Shown: positions 1-6,727 of the stretch, one piece after another | Layout of the letters: each line of letters starts with the position of its first letter | Position numbering within the stretch: position 1 is the stretch's first letter | Origin: Devosia sp. | GTDB lineage: Bacteria > Pseudomonadota > Alphaproteobacteria > Rhizobiales > Devosiaceae | Length of the DNA: 10,050 nt | Reading direction: 5' to 3' | Assembly: GCA_028290225.1 (NCBI GenBank) | Contig: JAQGKH010000284.1 | Coordinates: forward strand, 1-10,050 | Made by a program: the position numbers and the translations under genes | Notes under the pieces: model-generated | Seen by the model: the letters and a program-made list of their open reading frames with translations, nothing else | Databases searched by the model: none | What the model was told of the DNA's origin: nothing

Positions 1-2
1 AG

Positions 3-128
3 GTGCCGCTCTGGGTGTCCCTGGCGCTGGGAGATTTCCTCGTCAAGCTGCTGCTCGCCGTGCTGATGCTGGGGCCCTACAAGAGCCTGCGCGGCTGGCT
101 CGCTGGGCGCAGCGCGGCGACGGTTTAA
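3..128 (+). CDS. C-terminal end of a membrane protein, probably a VUT-family (YhhQ/QueT-like) queuosine precursor transporter; 5' part lies outside the window
   Basis: The reading frame is open from base 3 to a TAA at 126-128 and gives 41 residues. It holds one hydrophobic segment (VPLWVSLALGDFLVKLLLAV, then LMLGPYKSL) followed by a short basic tail (RGWLAGRSAATV). A charged G-D-x-x-V-K pair inside the last transmembrane helix, followed by P-Y/F and basic residues, resembles the C-terminus of the VUT family of queuosine precursor importers as I remember it from Rhizobiales. That identification rests on this short tail only, so the function is tentative; the existence of a gene ending here is better supported. 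It converges on the minus-strand esterase-like gene that ends at 325, across a gap carrying REP-like palindromes. No T-rich terminator follows the stop. Confidence 0.55.
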   Translation: MPLWVSLALGDFLVKLLLAVLMLGPYKSLRGWLAGRSAATV

Positions 129-160
129 GAGGGGTTTCTGCACCGGCCCAACATCCGCAG

Positions 161-274
161 GGCCGGCCTTGAGCCGGGACCCATCCTGAGGTGTTTGGCT
201 GGACCGGATAGCCACCCCGGCGATCAGGCGGGATGAGGCATGATCTCGTGATGGGCCCCGGGTCAGGCCCGGGG
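161..274. repeat. Two REP-like palindromic units in inverted orientation (161-185 and 250-274)
   Basis: Unit 1 (161-185) begins ggccggccttgagccggg and ends in acccatc. Unit 2 (250-274) begins gatgggccccgggtcagg. The reverse complement of unit 2 aligns to unit 1 without gaps at 19 of 25 positions by eye, sharing the end CCCATC. Unit 2 folds as a perfect 7-bp stem, CCCCGGG (256-262) with CCCGGGG (268-274), around a 5-nt loop. Unit 1 is a weaker imperfect palindrome. The pair lies between two convergent genes, the usual place for REP/BIME elements. Similar sequences (atgggtcccggatcaagtccggg type) are scattered widely in alphaproteobacterial genomes, from memory. No T-tract follows, so a classical Rho-independent terminator is not supported, though the hairpin could still protect mRNA 3' ends. 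The rest of the 129-324 gap shows nothing else that I recognise. Confidence 0.7.
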
Positions 275-324
275 TGACATCGAGCGTGGGGACGTGTCGG
301 GGCTGGCGCTCAAGCCTTGCGACA

Positions 325-1317
325 TCACTCCGGCAAACCGAACTCCAGCAGCAGGGTGCGCTGCCAGTCGTTGAAATTATTGTCCGAGCCGATGAGGATG
401 CGGGTTTCCCCATCGGGGGCGGTGTGGACGGCCAGCGATTCCATGTTGTCGATGGTGCCGCCGCTGGCTTCCAGGATCACTTCGCCGGCCATGATGCTGC
501 CGGGCCGCACCTGGGCCGCGGGAATGCGGCGTAGCGCCATGGTGAAGGCGATAAAGGCAATGCCACGCTCCAGCACCAGCAGGTCGCCATTAGGCAGAAA
601 GGCGCAATCGGTGGGCACGCGGCCCGGATTGGGCTGAAGCGATAACGGCCCCTTGTCGCTTTGGCCCAAAAGCTCGGCGCGATGATTGCCGGCCTCGTCC
701 ATTACGGCTTCGGTCAGGAGGAGGGTCGAGCCCGCGACGGGCGAGGTGGATGGGGCGATGCACACCGATTCCAGCGTTTCATTGGTGCGGTTGTCGCTGA
801 GCCATTGGGGGATCGCCACTTCCCGCGCCGGCCCGCCGGGCACGCCATCGGCGAGGGCAAAATCGGCGACGCGGGTCAGGTGCTCAAAGCCCACGCGCAC
901 CGCTGCCGGTATCCCATCGCGATAAACGGTCTCGACGGATTCGGCGTCGCGCGCATATTGGCGCGGCAGCGGCACGCCCTTGCTGTTGGCCATGGGAGAA
1001 ACCCCCACCCCGAGCAGCCCCAGCAGCCGGTCGTGATCATCATAGGCCAGCTTGCCGGCAACGAACTGGCCCCGGTCGGACACGAACAGCACCTGCTGGT
1101 CCGGGCCGGTGAAGGTGACGCCGGACAGGCCGCCGAAATCATCGTGCTGGCTCACCAGGGCAATGCCGCCCCGCCAGATCAGCTGGCCGGCGGGCTGGTC
1201 CAGCGCCGAAGCGCCGAACTGGCTGATCTGCACCGCGCCCACCGTAGTGGCTTCGGCGGCCCAGACGGGCGCACCGGCGAGCAATGTGGTTGCCAGCAGC
1301 GCCAGCCCAGGCTTCAC
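325..1317 (-). CDS. Secreted esterase-like activity of phytase family protein (PF13449 type)
   Basis: 330 residues. The N-terminus is a typical Sec signal peptide (MKPGLALLATTLLAGAPVWA, cleavage likely after the VWA at residues 18-20), so the mature protein should be periplasmic or exported. Family signatures are in order: GGLSGVTF (62-69), FVSDRGQF (78-85), DAESV (124-128), NETLES (179-184), a PTDCAFLPNGDLLVLERG block (235-252), DNMESLAVH (290-298) and a C-terminal SDNNFNDWQRTLLLEF (311-326). These match the beta-propeller-like 'esterase-like activity of phytase' family; the true substrate of most members is unknown, so neither phytase nor esterase activity should be assumed. The start is GTG at 1317, preceded by GGAG (1324-1327 on the minus strand) six bases away. 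GTGA overlaps the cobT stop, implying translational coupling. No residue of the recognised blocks appears missing. Confidence 0.85.
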   Translation of the reverse strand: MKPGLALLATTLLAGAPVWAAEATTVGAVQISQFGASALDQPAGQLIWRGGIALVSQHDDFGGLSGVTFTGPDQQVLFVSDRGQFVAGKLAYDDHDRLLGLLGVGVSPMANSKGVPLPRQYARDAESVETVYRDGIPAAVRVGFEHLTRVADFALADGVPGGPAREVAIPQWLSDNRTNETLESVCIAPSTSPVAGSTLLLTEAVMDEAGNHRAELLGQSDKGPLSLQPNPGRVPTDCAFLPNGDLLVLERGIAFIAFTMALRRIPAAQVRPGSIMAGEVILEASGGTIDNMESLAVHTAPDGETRILIGSDNNFNDWQRTLLLEFGLPE

Positions 1318-3203
1318 CCGCGGCTCCGGCGCCGGCTTTGGGCGGGTAGCTCCTCGTCAAACAGCGATGCCAGCTCGTCGGTCAAGGCCCCGGCCAGTTC
1401 CTCGGCATCCAGCAGCGTCACGGCGCGCCGATAATAGCGCGTCACATCATGGCCGATGCCCACGGCCACCAGCTGGATGGGCGAGCGCGTTTCGATATCC
1501 TCGATCACCTGGCGCAGATGCATTTCGAGGTAATTGCCGGGATTGACCGACTGGGTGCTATCATCCACCGGCGCGCCATCCGAGATCACCATGAGAATAC
1601 GGCGGGCTTCGGGACGGGCCATCAGGCGCTTGCGCGCCCATTCCAGCGCCTCGCCGTCGATGTTCTCCTTGAGGAGCCCCTCGCGCATCATGAGCCCGAG
1701 ATTGCGCCTTGCATGGCGCCAGGGCTCGTCGGCGGCCTTGTAGATGATATGGCGGATATCGTTGACGCGGCCGGGCGTGGCGGGGCGCCCCGCTTCCATC
1801 CAGGCTTCGCGCGACTTGCCGCCCTTCCAGGCGCGGGTGGTGAAGCCCAGGATCTCGACCTTGACCCCGCAGCGCTCCAGCGTGCGCGCGAGGATGTCGC
1901 CGCAGATGGCGGCGATGGTGATCGGGCGGCCGCGCATGGAGCCAGAATTGTCGATGAGGAGCGTCACGACCGTGTCGCGGAAATCGGTGTCGTTCTCGAC
2001 CTTGAAGCTCAGCGCCTGCATGGGATCGGTGACGACGCGGGTGAGGCGCGCGGTATCGAGCACGCCTTCCTCGAGGTCGAACTGCCAGCTCCGGTTCTGC
2101 TTGGCCATCAGGCGCCGCTGCAGCTTGTTCGCCAGGCGCGCCACGGCGCCGGCAAGGTTTTCGAGCTGCTTGTCGAGGAGCGCGCGCAACTGGTCGAGCT
2201 CGTCGGGCGGGCACAGCTCGGCCGCCTTGACGATTTCGTCGAACTTGGTGGTGAACACCTTGTAGTTGAACTGGTTGGAAAGCTGGGTGCCGCCATCCTT
2301 GGCCGGCGGGGGCATGGGCGCGTCCTCCCCGGCTTCGGCGGCGGCGTCCTCGTCCACATCGGCCATATCCGATTCAAGGCCCTCGACGTCGCCGGTTTCC
2401 TCCGAATCGCCGGCGCCGTCTTCCTGCTCGCTGTCGCTGTCCTCCTTGTCGCCTTCGCCCTGGTCGGGCGCTTCCTCGGAGCCCTGCGCCTGGTCGGGCT
2501 GCTGGTCGTCCCCGCCTTCCTCGTCGGCTTCACTGGGGTCGTTCATCTCGCTTTCGGGCACGAGATTGAGATCGCGCAGCAGCGCCTTGGCGGCCTTGCC
2601 GAACTCGTCCTGGTCTTCAAAGCGGGTCAGGAGCTTGGCCAGCGCCGTGCCGCCCTTGCTTTCGATCTCGGCGCGCCACAGGTCAACCAAGGCGTGGCCC
2701 GAGGGCGGCACCGGCACGCCGGCGAGCTTTTCGCGCAGCAGCAGACCCAGGGCTTCGGCGATGGGCGCGTCGTCGCGGGCGCTGACCTCGGCGAAATTGG
2801 CGCGAAACAGCCGGTCTTCCAGCATTTCCCCGATATTGCCCACCATGCCGGGCATGCGCACGCAGCCCAGGGCCTCGACGCGCGCCTGCTCGAGCGCATC
2901 AAAGGCGGCGCGGGCCTGCGGGTCCATGGGGGAGCGCTTGCGATGCGCATCGGGATCGTGGCTGGCAAGGCGCATGGCCATGGCATCGCCCTGCCCGCGG
3001 GCAATGGCGATATCGCGGCGGGTGGGCAGGCGCGGCAGATTGGCGAGCCGCGCCTTGTCGGAGGTCAGCAGCGGCCGGTCGGCGGTGAAGCTGACCTCCA
3101 GCTCGCTCTTGCCGCCGATGGCGCGCACCGTGGCGCCCATGGCCGATTTGAACGCCAGGGTCTGGTCGGGCTTGTTGGCTTTGCTGCGCGGTGGTTGTGC
3201 CAT
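1314..3203 (-). CDS. cobT: Cobaltochelatase subunit CobT
   Basis: 629 residues, close to the usual CobT length of about 630. CobT is the von Willebrand factor A subunit that, with the AAA+ subunit CobS, powers CobN in ATP-dependent cobalt insertion into hydrogenobyrinic acid a,c-diamide in aerobic B12 synthesis (cytoplasm). Residues 1-215 form a conserved helical N-terminal part. Residues about 216-296 are a low-complexity acidic linker (runs of D, E, Q, S), normal for the family. From about 412 to 615 is the VWA domain, with the metal-ion-dependent adhesion motif DNSGS (418-422) and a later SDGAPVDD (541-548). The C-terminus is basic (QSRRRSRG). ATG at 3203 is preceded by AGGGA (3208-3212) with 4-nt spacing. 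It follows cobS by 78 bp and overlaps the next gene by 4 bp. Confidence 0.97.
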   Translation of the reverse strand: MAQPPRSKANKPDQTLAFKSAMGATVRAIGGKSELEVSFTADRPLLTSDKARLANLPRLPTRRDIAIARGQGDAMAMRLASHDPDAHRKRSPMDPQARAAFDALEQARVEALGCVRMPGMVGNIGEMLEDRLFRANFAEVSARDDAPIAEALGLLLREKLAGVPVPPSGHALVDLWRAEIESKGGTALAKLLTRFEDQDEFGKAAKALLRDLNLVPESEMNDPSEADEEGGDDQQPDQAQGSEEAPDQGEGDKEDSDSEQEDGAGDSEETGDVEGLESDMADVDEDAAAEAGEDAPMPPPAKDGGTQLSNQFNYKVFTTKFDEIVKAAELCPPDELDQLRALLDKQLENLAGAVARLANKLQRRLMAKQNRSWQFDLEEGVLDTARLTRVVTDPMQALSFKVENDTDFRDTVVTLLIDNSGSMRGRPITIAAICGDILARTLERCGVKVEILGFTTRAWKGGKSREAWMEAGRPATPGRVNDIRHIIYKAADEPWRHARRNLGLMMREGLLKENIDGEALEWARKRLMARPEARRILMVISDGAPVDDSTQSVNPGNYLEMHLRQVIEDIETRSPIQLVAVGIGHDVTRYYRRAVTLLDAEELAGALTDELASLFDEELPAQSRRRSRG

Positions 3204-3235
3204 GATATCCCTGAAGGGCCGCTCGCCCGTTCTGC

Positions 3236-3274
3236 CACGCCCTCGTGGTTCGACAGGCTCAGGACGAGGTCGTG
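3236..3274. repeat. Dispersed palindromic repeat with the TTCGACAGGCTCAG core, between cobS and cobT
   Basis: The 78-bp cobS-cobT gap holds an inverted repeat: CCTCGT (3241-3246) pairs with ACGAGG (3264-3269) around a 17-nt loop ggttcgacaggctcagg. The stem extends after one C/T mismatch with CACG (3236-3239) and CGTG (3271-3274). On the minus strand the core reads cctgagcctgtcgaacc. From memory, the CCTGAGCCTGTCGAA motif flanked by complementary arms is one of the commonest dispersed intergenic palindromes in alphaproteobacteria. It would be transcribed within the cobS-cobT message as a hairpin. Confidence 0.7.
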
Positions 3275-3281
3275 CCCCGAT

Positions 3282-4265
3282 TTAAGCCGTCACGGCCAGG
3301 TTGGCTGAACTTTCCGGCAAGTCTTCGCCAAACACGCGCTGGTAGAATTCGGCGACCACGGGGCGTTCGAGTTCGTCGCATTTATTGAGGAAGGTCAGGC
3401 GGAAGGCAAAGCCGATATCGCCGCCAAAGATCTGCGCGTTTTCGGCCCAGGTGATCACCGAGCGCGGCGACATCACGGTCGAGAGATCGCCATTGATGAA
3501 GGCCTGGCGCGTCAGGTCGGCCAGCCGCACCATGTTGCTCACGAGCTTCTTGCCGCGATCGTTCTCGCCATAGCTTTTGTTCTTGGCGAGCACGATGCCC
3601 ACTTCCTTGTCGTGCGGCAGGTAGTTGAGCGTCGCGACCAGGCTCCAGCGGTCCATCTGGCCCTGGTTGATCTGCTGGGTGCCGTGGTAGAGGCCCGAAG
3701 TGTCGCCCAAGCCAATGGTATTGGTGGTGGCGAACAGCCGGAACGCCGGGTGGGGCGTGATCACACGGTTTTGATCCAGCAGCGTCAGGCGGCCCGCCAC
3801 TTCCAGCACGCGCTGGATCACGAACATCACATCGGGGCGCCCCGCGTCGTATTCGTCAAACACCAGAGCGACATTGTTCTGCACCGCCCAGGGCAGGATG
3901 CCGTCGCGGAATTCGGTGATCTGCTTGCCATCCTTGAGCACGATGGCGTCCTTGCCGACGAGATCGATGCGCGACACATGGCTGTCCAGATTGACGCGCA
4001 CCAGCGGCCAGTTGAGGCGGGCGGCGACCTGCTCGATATGGGTGGATTTGCCGGTGCCGTGATAGCCCTGCACCATGACGCGGCGGTTGAAGGCAAAGCC
4101 GGCCAGGATCGCGAGCGTGGTGTTGCGATCGAACAGATAGTCGGGATCCACCGGCGGCACATGCTGGGTGCGCTCGGCATAACCCTTGACCACCATGTCG
4201 GTGTCGATGCCGAAAAGGTCCCGGGCCTGGTAATCGGTATCCGGCAGATTGGCGAATTCACTCAT
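3282..4265 (-). CDS. cobS: Cobaltochelatase subunit CobS (AAA+ ATPase)
   Basis: 327 residues from the ATG at 4265, matching the usual length of about 330. CobS is the AAA+ motor that assembles with CobT and, together with CobN, inserts cobalt in the aerobic cobalamin pathway. The sequence opens with the conserved DLFGIDTDM and DPDYLFDR blocks (16-24, 40-47). It then shows Walker A GYHGTGKST (67-75), Walker B ALVFDEYD (133-140), sensor 1 ATTNT (179-183, N182), and a conserved SPRSVITW segment (266-273). A longer form beginning at a TTG at 4295 is possible, but the ATG start agrees better with family N-termini. The J-protein gene ends 91 bp upstream. That gap has a TATAGA (minus strand, plus 4312-4317) resembling a -10 box, but no convincing -35, so transcription from the J-protein promoter is likelier. 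I saw no cobalamin riboswitch ahead of it. Confidence 0.97.
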   Translation of the reverse strand: MSEFANLPDTDYQARDLFGIDTDMVVKGYAERTQHVPPVDPDYLFDRNTTLAILAGFAFNRRVMVQGYHGTGKSTHIEQVAARLNWPLVRVNLDSHVSRIDLVGKDAIVLKDGKQITEFRDGILPWAVQNNVALVFDEYDAGRPDVMFVIQRVLEVAGRLTLLDQNRVITPHPAFRLFATTNTIGLGDTSGLYHGTQQINQGQMDRWSLVATLNYLPHDKEVGIVLAKNKSYGENDRGKKLVSNMVRLADLTRQAFINGDLSTVMSPRSVITWAENAQIFGGDIGFAFRLTFLNKCDELERPVVAEFYQRVFGEDLPESSANLAVTA

Positions 4266-4356
4266 GGGCGGGCTCTTTGGGCGGATGAACGGCAAGGCGG
4301 GATGCGGCGGCTCTATAGCAGCATTGTGCCCGAGGGGGTAGCCTCAGGCGGCAGGG

Positions 4357-4986
4357 CTACTTGGCGACGAAGCCCGATTTCTTGAGGTGCGAATACGCGG
4401 CGATGATGGTGCGCAACCGCTCCTCGGAGGATTTGTCGCCGCCATTGGCATCGGGATGGTGGATCTTGACCAGCGTCTTGTAGGCCCGCTTGATCTCGTC
4501 GGACTTGGGCGGCCCGATGATCCCCAGCGTTTCCAGCGCCCGCTTGTCCAGCTCATTGGTGGGCTTGACGCGCTCGGCCGCCGGCGTTTGCGCCTGGCGG
4601 TGGCGGTAACGGGCAAACACCCCGAACGGATCGCCATATTTGTCGCCCGGCTTGATGCCGGCCGTGCTGGCGGCGCGCGATGCACGCACCCCCGGCTGGC
4701 CGGTGGCAAAGCTGGAACGGCTTTCAGCCTTGGGCGGGGCATGCAGCGCTTCGTCCAGCGCGTCCTTTTCCATGCCGGCAAAGAAGTTGAACGCCGTGTT
4801 GTAGTGGCGGACATGCTGCAGGCAGAAATGGTGGTACTGCCCCTCATTGCCGTGGCCCTTGGGGGCCTTATGGGTGCCGGGCTCCTCGCAACCTTCCCAA
4901 TCGCAGACCTGGGCGACGGGTTCGGGCTTTGCTTCGCGGCGCGGCCGGATGCGAATAGGATCGAAGAGCTTGGATTGCGATTTCAT
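4357..4986 (-). CDS. J-domain protein (DnaJ-like) with a probable N-terminal zinc site
   Basis: 209 residues. The C-terminal segment from about 148 to 204 is a J domain: an LDKRALETLGI helix, then EIKRAYKTLVKIHHPDA with the diagnostic HPD at 177-179, then a final helix RLRTIIAAYSHLKK. The HPD loop is what stimulates Hsp70 ATPase, so it should work with DnaK. Residues 28-61 carry C28, C33, C55, H58 plus H39, H45, H52, H53 and H61; a C-x4-C plus C-x2-H arrangement suggests zinc binding (inference). There is no G/F region or CxxCxGxG repeat, so this is not housekeeping DnaJ. It heads a set with cobS and cobT downstream, as I recall from Rhizobiales generally, and is divergent from bolA with 44 bp between starts. 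A client role on CobS/CobT is only a hypothesis. ATG start at 4986. Confidence 0.9.
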   Translation of the reverse strand: MKSQSKLFDPIRIRPRREAKPEPVAQVCDWEGCEEPGTHKAPKGHGNEGQYHHFCLQHVRHYNTAFNFFAGMEKDALDEALHAPPKAESRSSFATGQPGVRASRAASTAGIKPGDKYGDPFGVFARYRHRQAQTPAAERVKPTNELDKRALETLGIIGPPKSDEIKRAYKTLVKIHHPDANGGDKSSEERLRTIIAAYSHLKKSGFVAK

Positions 4987-5030
4987 TGCGCCTAGTTACT
5001 TTGCTTCAAACCAAAGGAAACCTCAGCCCG

Positions 5031-5306
5031 ATGTCCTTTAAAGACACCATAACAGCCAAGCTTGCCGACCGCTTTTCACCCGTATTCCTCGAAGTGATCG
5101 ACGAATCCAACAAGCATCGCGGTCATGCCGGTTGGCGGGAGGGTGGTGAAACCCATTTTCGTGTCAGAATCGCGACCCGTCACTTTGACGGGATCAGCCG
5201 GGTGGCGCAACACCGTGCCGTTATGGAAGCGCTGGACGCCGAACTCAAGAGCCGCGTTCATGCGCTGGCCATCGAGGTGGTGCCGGCCAGCGGGCCATTC
5301 CAATAG
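5031..5306 (+). CDS. bolA: BolA family protein
   Basis: 91 residues from ATG 5031. The fold-defining blocks are all there: VIDESNKHRGHAG (22-34), ETHFRVRI (40-47), GISRVAQHRAVMEAL (54-68) and the C-terminal VHALAIE (76-82), whose invariant His (H77) ligates the [2Fe-2S] cluster shared with monothiol glutaredoxins in this family. BolA proteins act in Fe-S trafficking and, in some bacteria, transcriptional control of envelope and stress genes; which role applies here cannot be told from sequence. A purine-rich AAAGGAAA (5013-5020) lies about 10-12 bases upstream. A longer reading from TTG at 4986 adds residues unlike BolA and is less likely. The gene is divergent from the J-protein gene and ends 12 bp from the converging small membrane protein gene. 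Confidence 0.93.
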   Translation: MSFKDTITAKLADRFSPVFLEVIDESNKHRGHAGWREGGETHFRVRIATRHFDGISRVAQHRAVMEALDAELKSRVHALAIEVVPASGPFQ

Positions 5307-5318
5307 GGCAGTCCCGCG

Positions 5319-5606
5319 TCAACTGTCCTTGAGATAGTCGCGCCGACGCTCTCGCTCAACCGCCATGAGCCAGAAAAAGCGCGTGATCGCCGCCACGATA
5401 AAGGTCGGCACGGCGAAAAGCCACATGGTCGCGCCAGCAAGGTCGGCAAACTGGTTCTGCCCCAGTGCAAGATAAAGACCTGGCACCGCCAATGGCAGGG
5501 CGAACACGGCTGCCGCCAGCAGCACGCCGATGGCTAGCCAGCGAATATCCGGCACGAACAGCACAGCAAGAGCGGGGGTGAAGAGGATTGCAGCGACCCC
5601 AATCAC
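5319..5606 (-). CDS. Small three-helix membrane protein of unknown function, coupled to aroB
   Basis: 95 residues, start GTG at 5606. Its start overlaps the aroB stop as GTGA, so it is translated by coupling as the last gene of aroK-aroB-orf. Hydrophobic segments lie at about 2-19, 22-48 and 56-81; the tail VERERRRDYLKDS (83-95) is highly charged and basic, which by the positive-inside rule should be cytoplasmic. I do not recognise a family and see no catalytic motif. In many Rhizobiales, as I remember, a CorC/HlyC-type CBS-domain membrane protein follows aroB; this protein is far too short and lacks CBS sequence. Codon use and overlap argue that it is a real gene rather than a chance frame. 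It ends 12 bp from the bolA stop. Confidence 0.75.
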   Translation of the reverse strand: MIGVAAILFTPALAVLFVPDIRWLAIGVLLAAAVFALPLAVPGLYLALGQNQFADLAGATMWLFAVPTFIVAAITRFFWLMAVERERRRDYLKDS

Positions 5607-6724
5607 CTGGTGGCCTGCCGCATCTCATCGAGAAATGCGGCGACCTTCTCTCCATCCACATTCTTTTCGATGAAAGCCTGCCCGATGCCGCGAGTAAGGA
5701 TAAAGGTCAGCGCGCCGCGCGAGACTTTCTTGTCCTGGGCGATGGCGGCCATCAGGGTTTGGGTGGAGCCCACGCCTCCCGCGATTTCGCCCAATGTGGT
5801 GGGCAGACCCGCCTTTTGCAAATGCGCCTGCACCCGTCCGGTATCCTGTGAAGGCGCCAAGCCCAGCCGGGCGGAAAAGGCGTGCGCCAGCACCATGCCG
5901 ATGGCGACCCCTTCGCCATGCAGGAGCCGGTCGCCAAAGCCGGTGTCCTTTTCCAGCGCATGGCCGAAGGTGTGCCCGAGATTGAGCAGCGCCCGGACCC
6001 CCTGCTCGCGCTCGTCCTCGATCACCACCCGCGCCTTGTGGCGGCAGCAGCGGGCGATGGCCTCGCCGCGCGCCGGACCGCCGGCAAAGATCTCGGGCTG
6101 ATGCTGTTCCAGCCAGAAAAAGAACTCTTCGTCGTCGATCAGCCCGTATTTGACCACCTCGGCATAGCCGGCGGCGAATTGCCGCGGATGGAGGGTGTCG
6201 AGGGCCGAAAGGTCGGCCAGCACCAGCCGGGGCTGGTGAAAGGCGCCGACCAGGTTCTTGCCATGGGGCGAATTGATGCCGGTCTTGCCTCCAACTGAGC
6301 TATCCACCTGTGCGAGGAGCGAAGTGGGCATCTGAATCAGGTCCATGCCGCGCCGGGCAATGGCGGCGGCAAAGCCGGCGAGATCCCCGATCACCCCTCC
6401 CCCCAAAGCGATCACCGCATCGCCGCGCTCCAGCCGCGCGCCCAGAATGGCTTCGGTGACGATGCCCAGCTGCGCCCAGGATTTGCTGCCTTCCCCGGCC
6501 GGCACCACGATGGGGGTGTGGGCAAGGCCCGCCGCATCCAGACTGCGCACAAGGCGCGGCAACTGGGCCTGGGCCACCGTTTGGTCGGTGACGATGCCAA
6601 AGCGGCGGCCGGCAAAGCGTTCGGCAAGGATTGCGCCCGCCTGGTCCAGCAGTCGGTCGCCGATCAGGATATCATAGGCGCGCTCGCCAAGGGCGACATG
6701 GACGGTGTGGGCAACATGGGACAT
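5603..6724 (-). CDS. aroB: 3-dehydroquinate synthase
   Basis: 373 residues, a normal length. AroB converts DAHP to 3-dehydroquinate, the second step of the shikimate pathway, using NAD+ and a divalent metal. Visible motifs are VPAGEGSKS (74-82), the nucleotide-binding GGGVIGDLAGF (108-118), the PTSLLAQVDSSVGGKTGIN block (133-151, K147 in the substrate pocket), KNLVGAFHQP (156-165), GYAEVVKYGLI (186-196), NLGHTFGHALE (248-258) and LLHGEGVAIGM (267-277). By family analogy the metal ligands are E189, H251 and H269, with H255 in the active site; all are present. ATG at 6724 lies 3 nt after the aroK stop, and the stop overlaps the next small gene by 4 nt. This is a tight operon likely driven by the promoter upstream of aroK. 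Confidence 0.98.
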   Translation of the reverse strand: MSHVAHTVHVALGERAYDILIGDRLLDQAGAILAERFAGRRFGIVTDQTVAQAQLPRLVRSLDAAGLAHTPIVVPAGEGSKSWAQLGIVTEAILGARLERGDAVIALGGGVIGDLAGFAAAIARRGMDLIQMPTSLLAQVDSSVGGKTGINSPHGKNLVGAFHQPRLVLADLSALDTLHPRQFAAGYAEVVKYGLIDDEEFFFWLEQHQPEIFAGGPARGEAIARCCRHKARVVIEDEREQGVRALLNLGHTFGHALEKDTGFGDRLLHGEGVAIGMVLAHAFSARLGLAPSQDTGRVQAHLQKAGLPTTLGEIAGGVGSTQTLMAAIAQDKKVSRGALTFILTRGIGQAFIEKNVDGEKVAAFLDEMRQATR

Positions 6725-6727
6725 GGC

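Noticed and set aside
274..534. Small plus-strand frames at 274-637 and a gene in the 129-324 gap
   Set aside because: They overlap the 3' end of the esterase-like gene on the opposite strand, start inside a repeat unit, and lack a ribosome binding site.
661..1434. 257-residue plus-strand frame opposite the esterase-like gene
   Set aside because: The minus-strand gene has a signal peptide and family motifs; the plus frame is a composition shadow running across the end of cobT.
1449..3308. 619-residue open frame on the plus strand, antisense to cobT
   Set aside because: cobT is certain from its VWA and MIDAS motifs. The opposite frame stays open because G/C-ending codons rarely produce stops on the complement; its translation is a low-complexity Ala/Gly/Leu/Val mix with no domain.
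4266..4295. Upstream TTG start for CobS (10 extra residues)
   Set aside because: The ATG at 4265 gives the family-typical N-terminus and length, and the extra residues have no CobS counterpart that I know.
4266..4356. Cobalamin riboswitch ahead of cobS
   Set aside because: I looked for a B12-box-like core and the long paired leader; the 91-bp gap is too short and shows no such core. The 44-bp gap ahead of the J-protein gene is too short as well.
3612..4385. 257-residue plus-strand frame opposite cobS
   Set aside because: CobS Walker motifs settle the strand; the plus frame has no recognisable domain.
4986..5030. Upstream TTG start for BolA
   Set aside because: It would overlap the J-protein start codon region and add 15 residues unlike BolA; ATG 5031 has a purine-rich site upstream.
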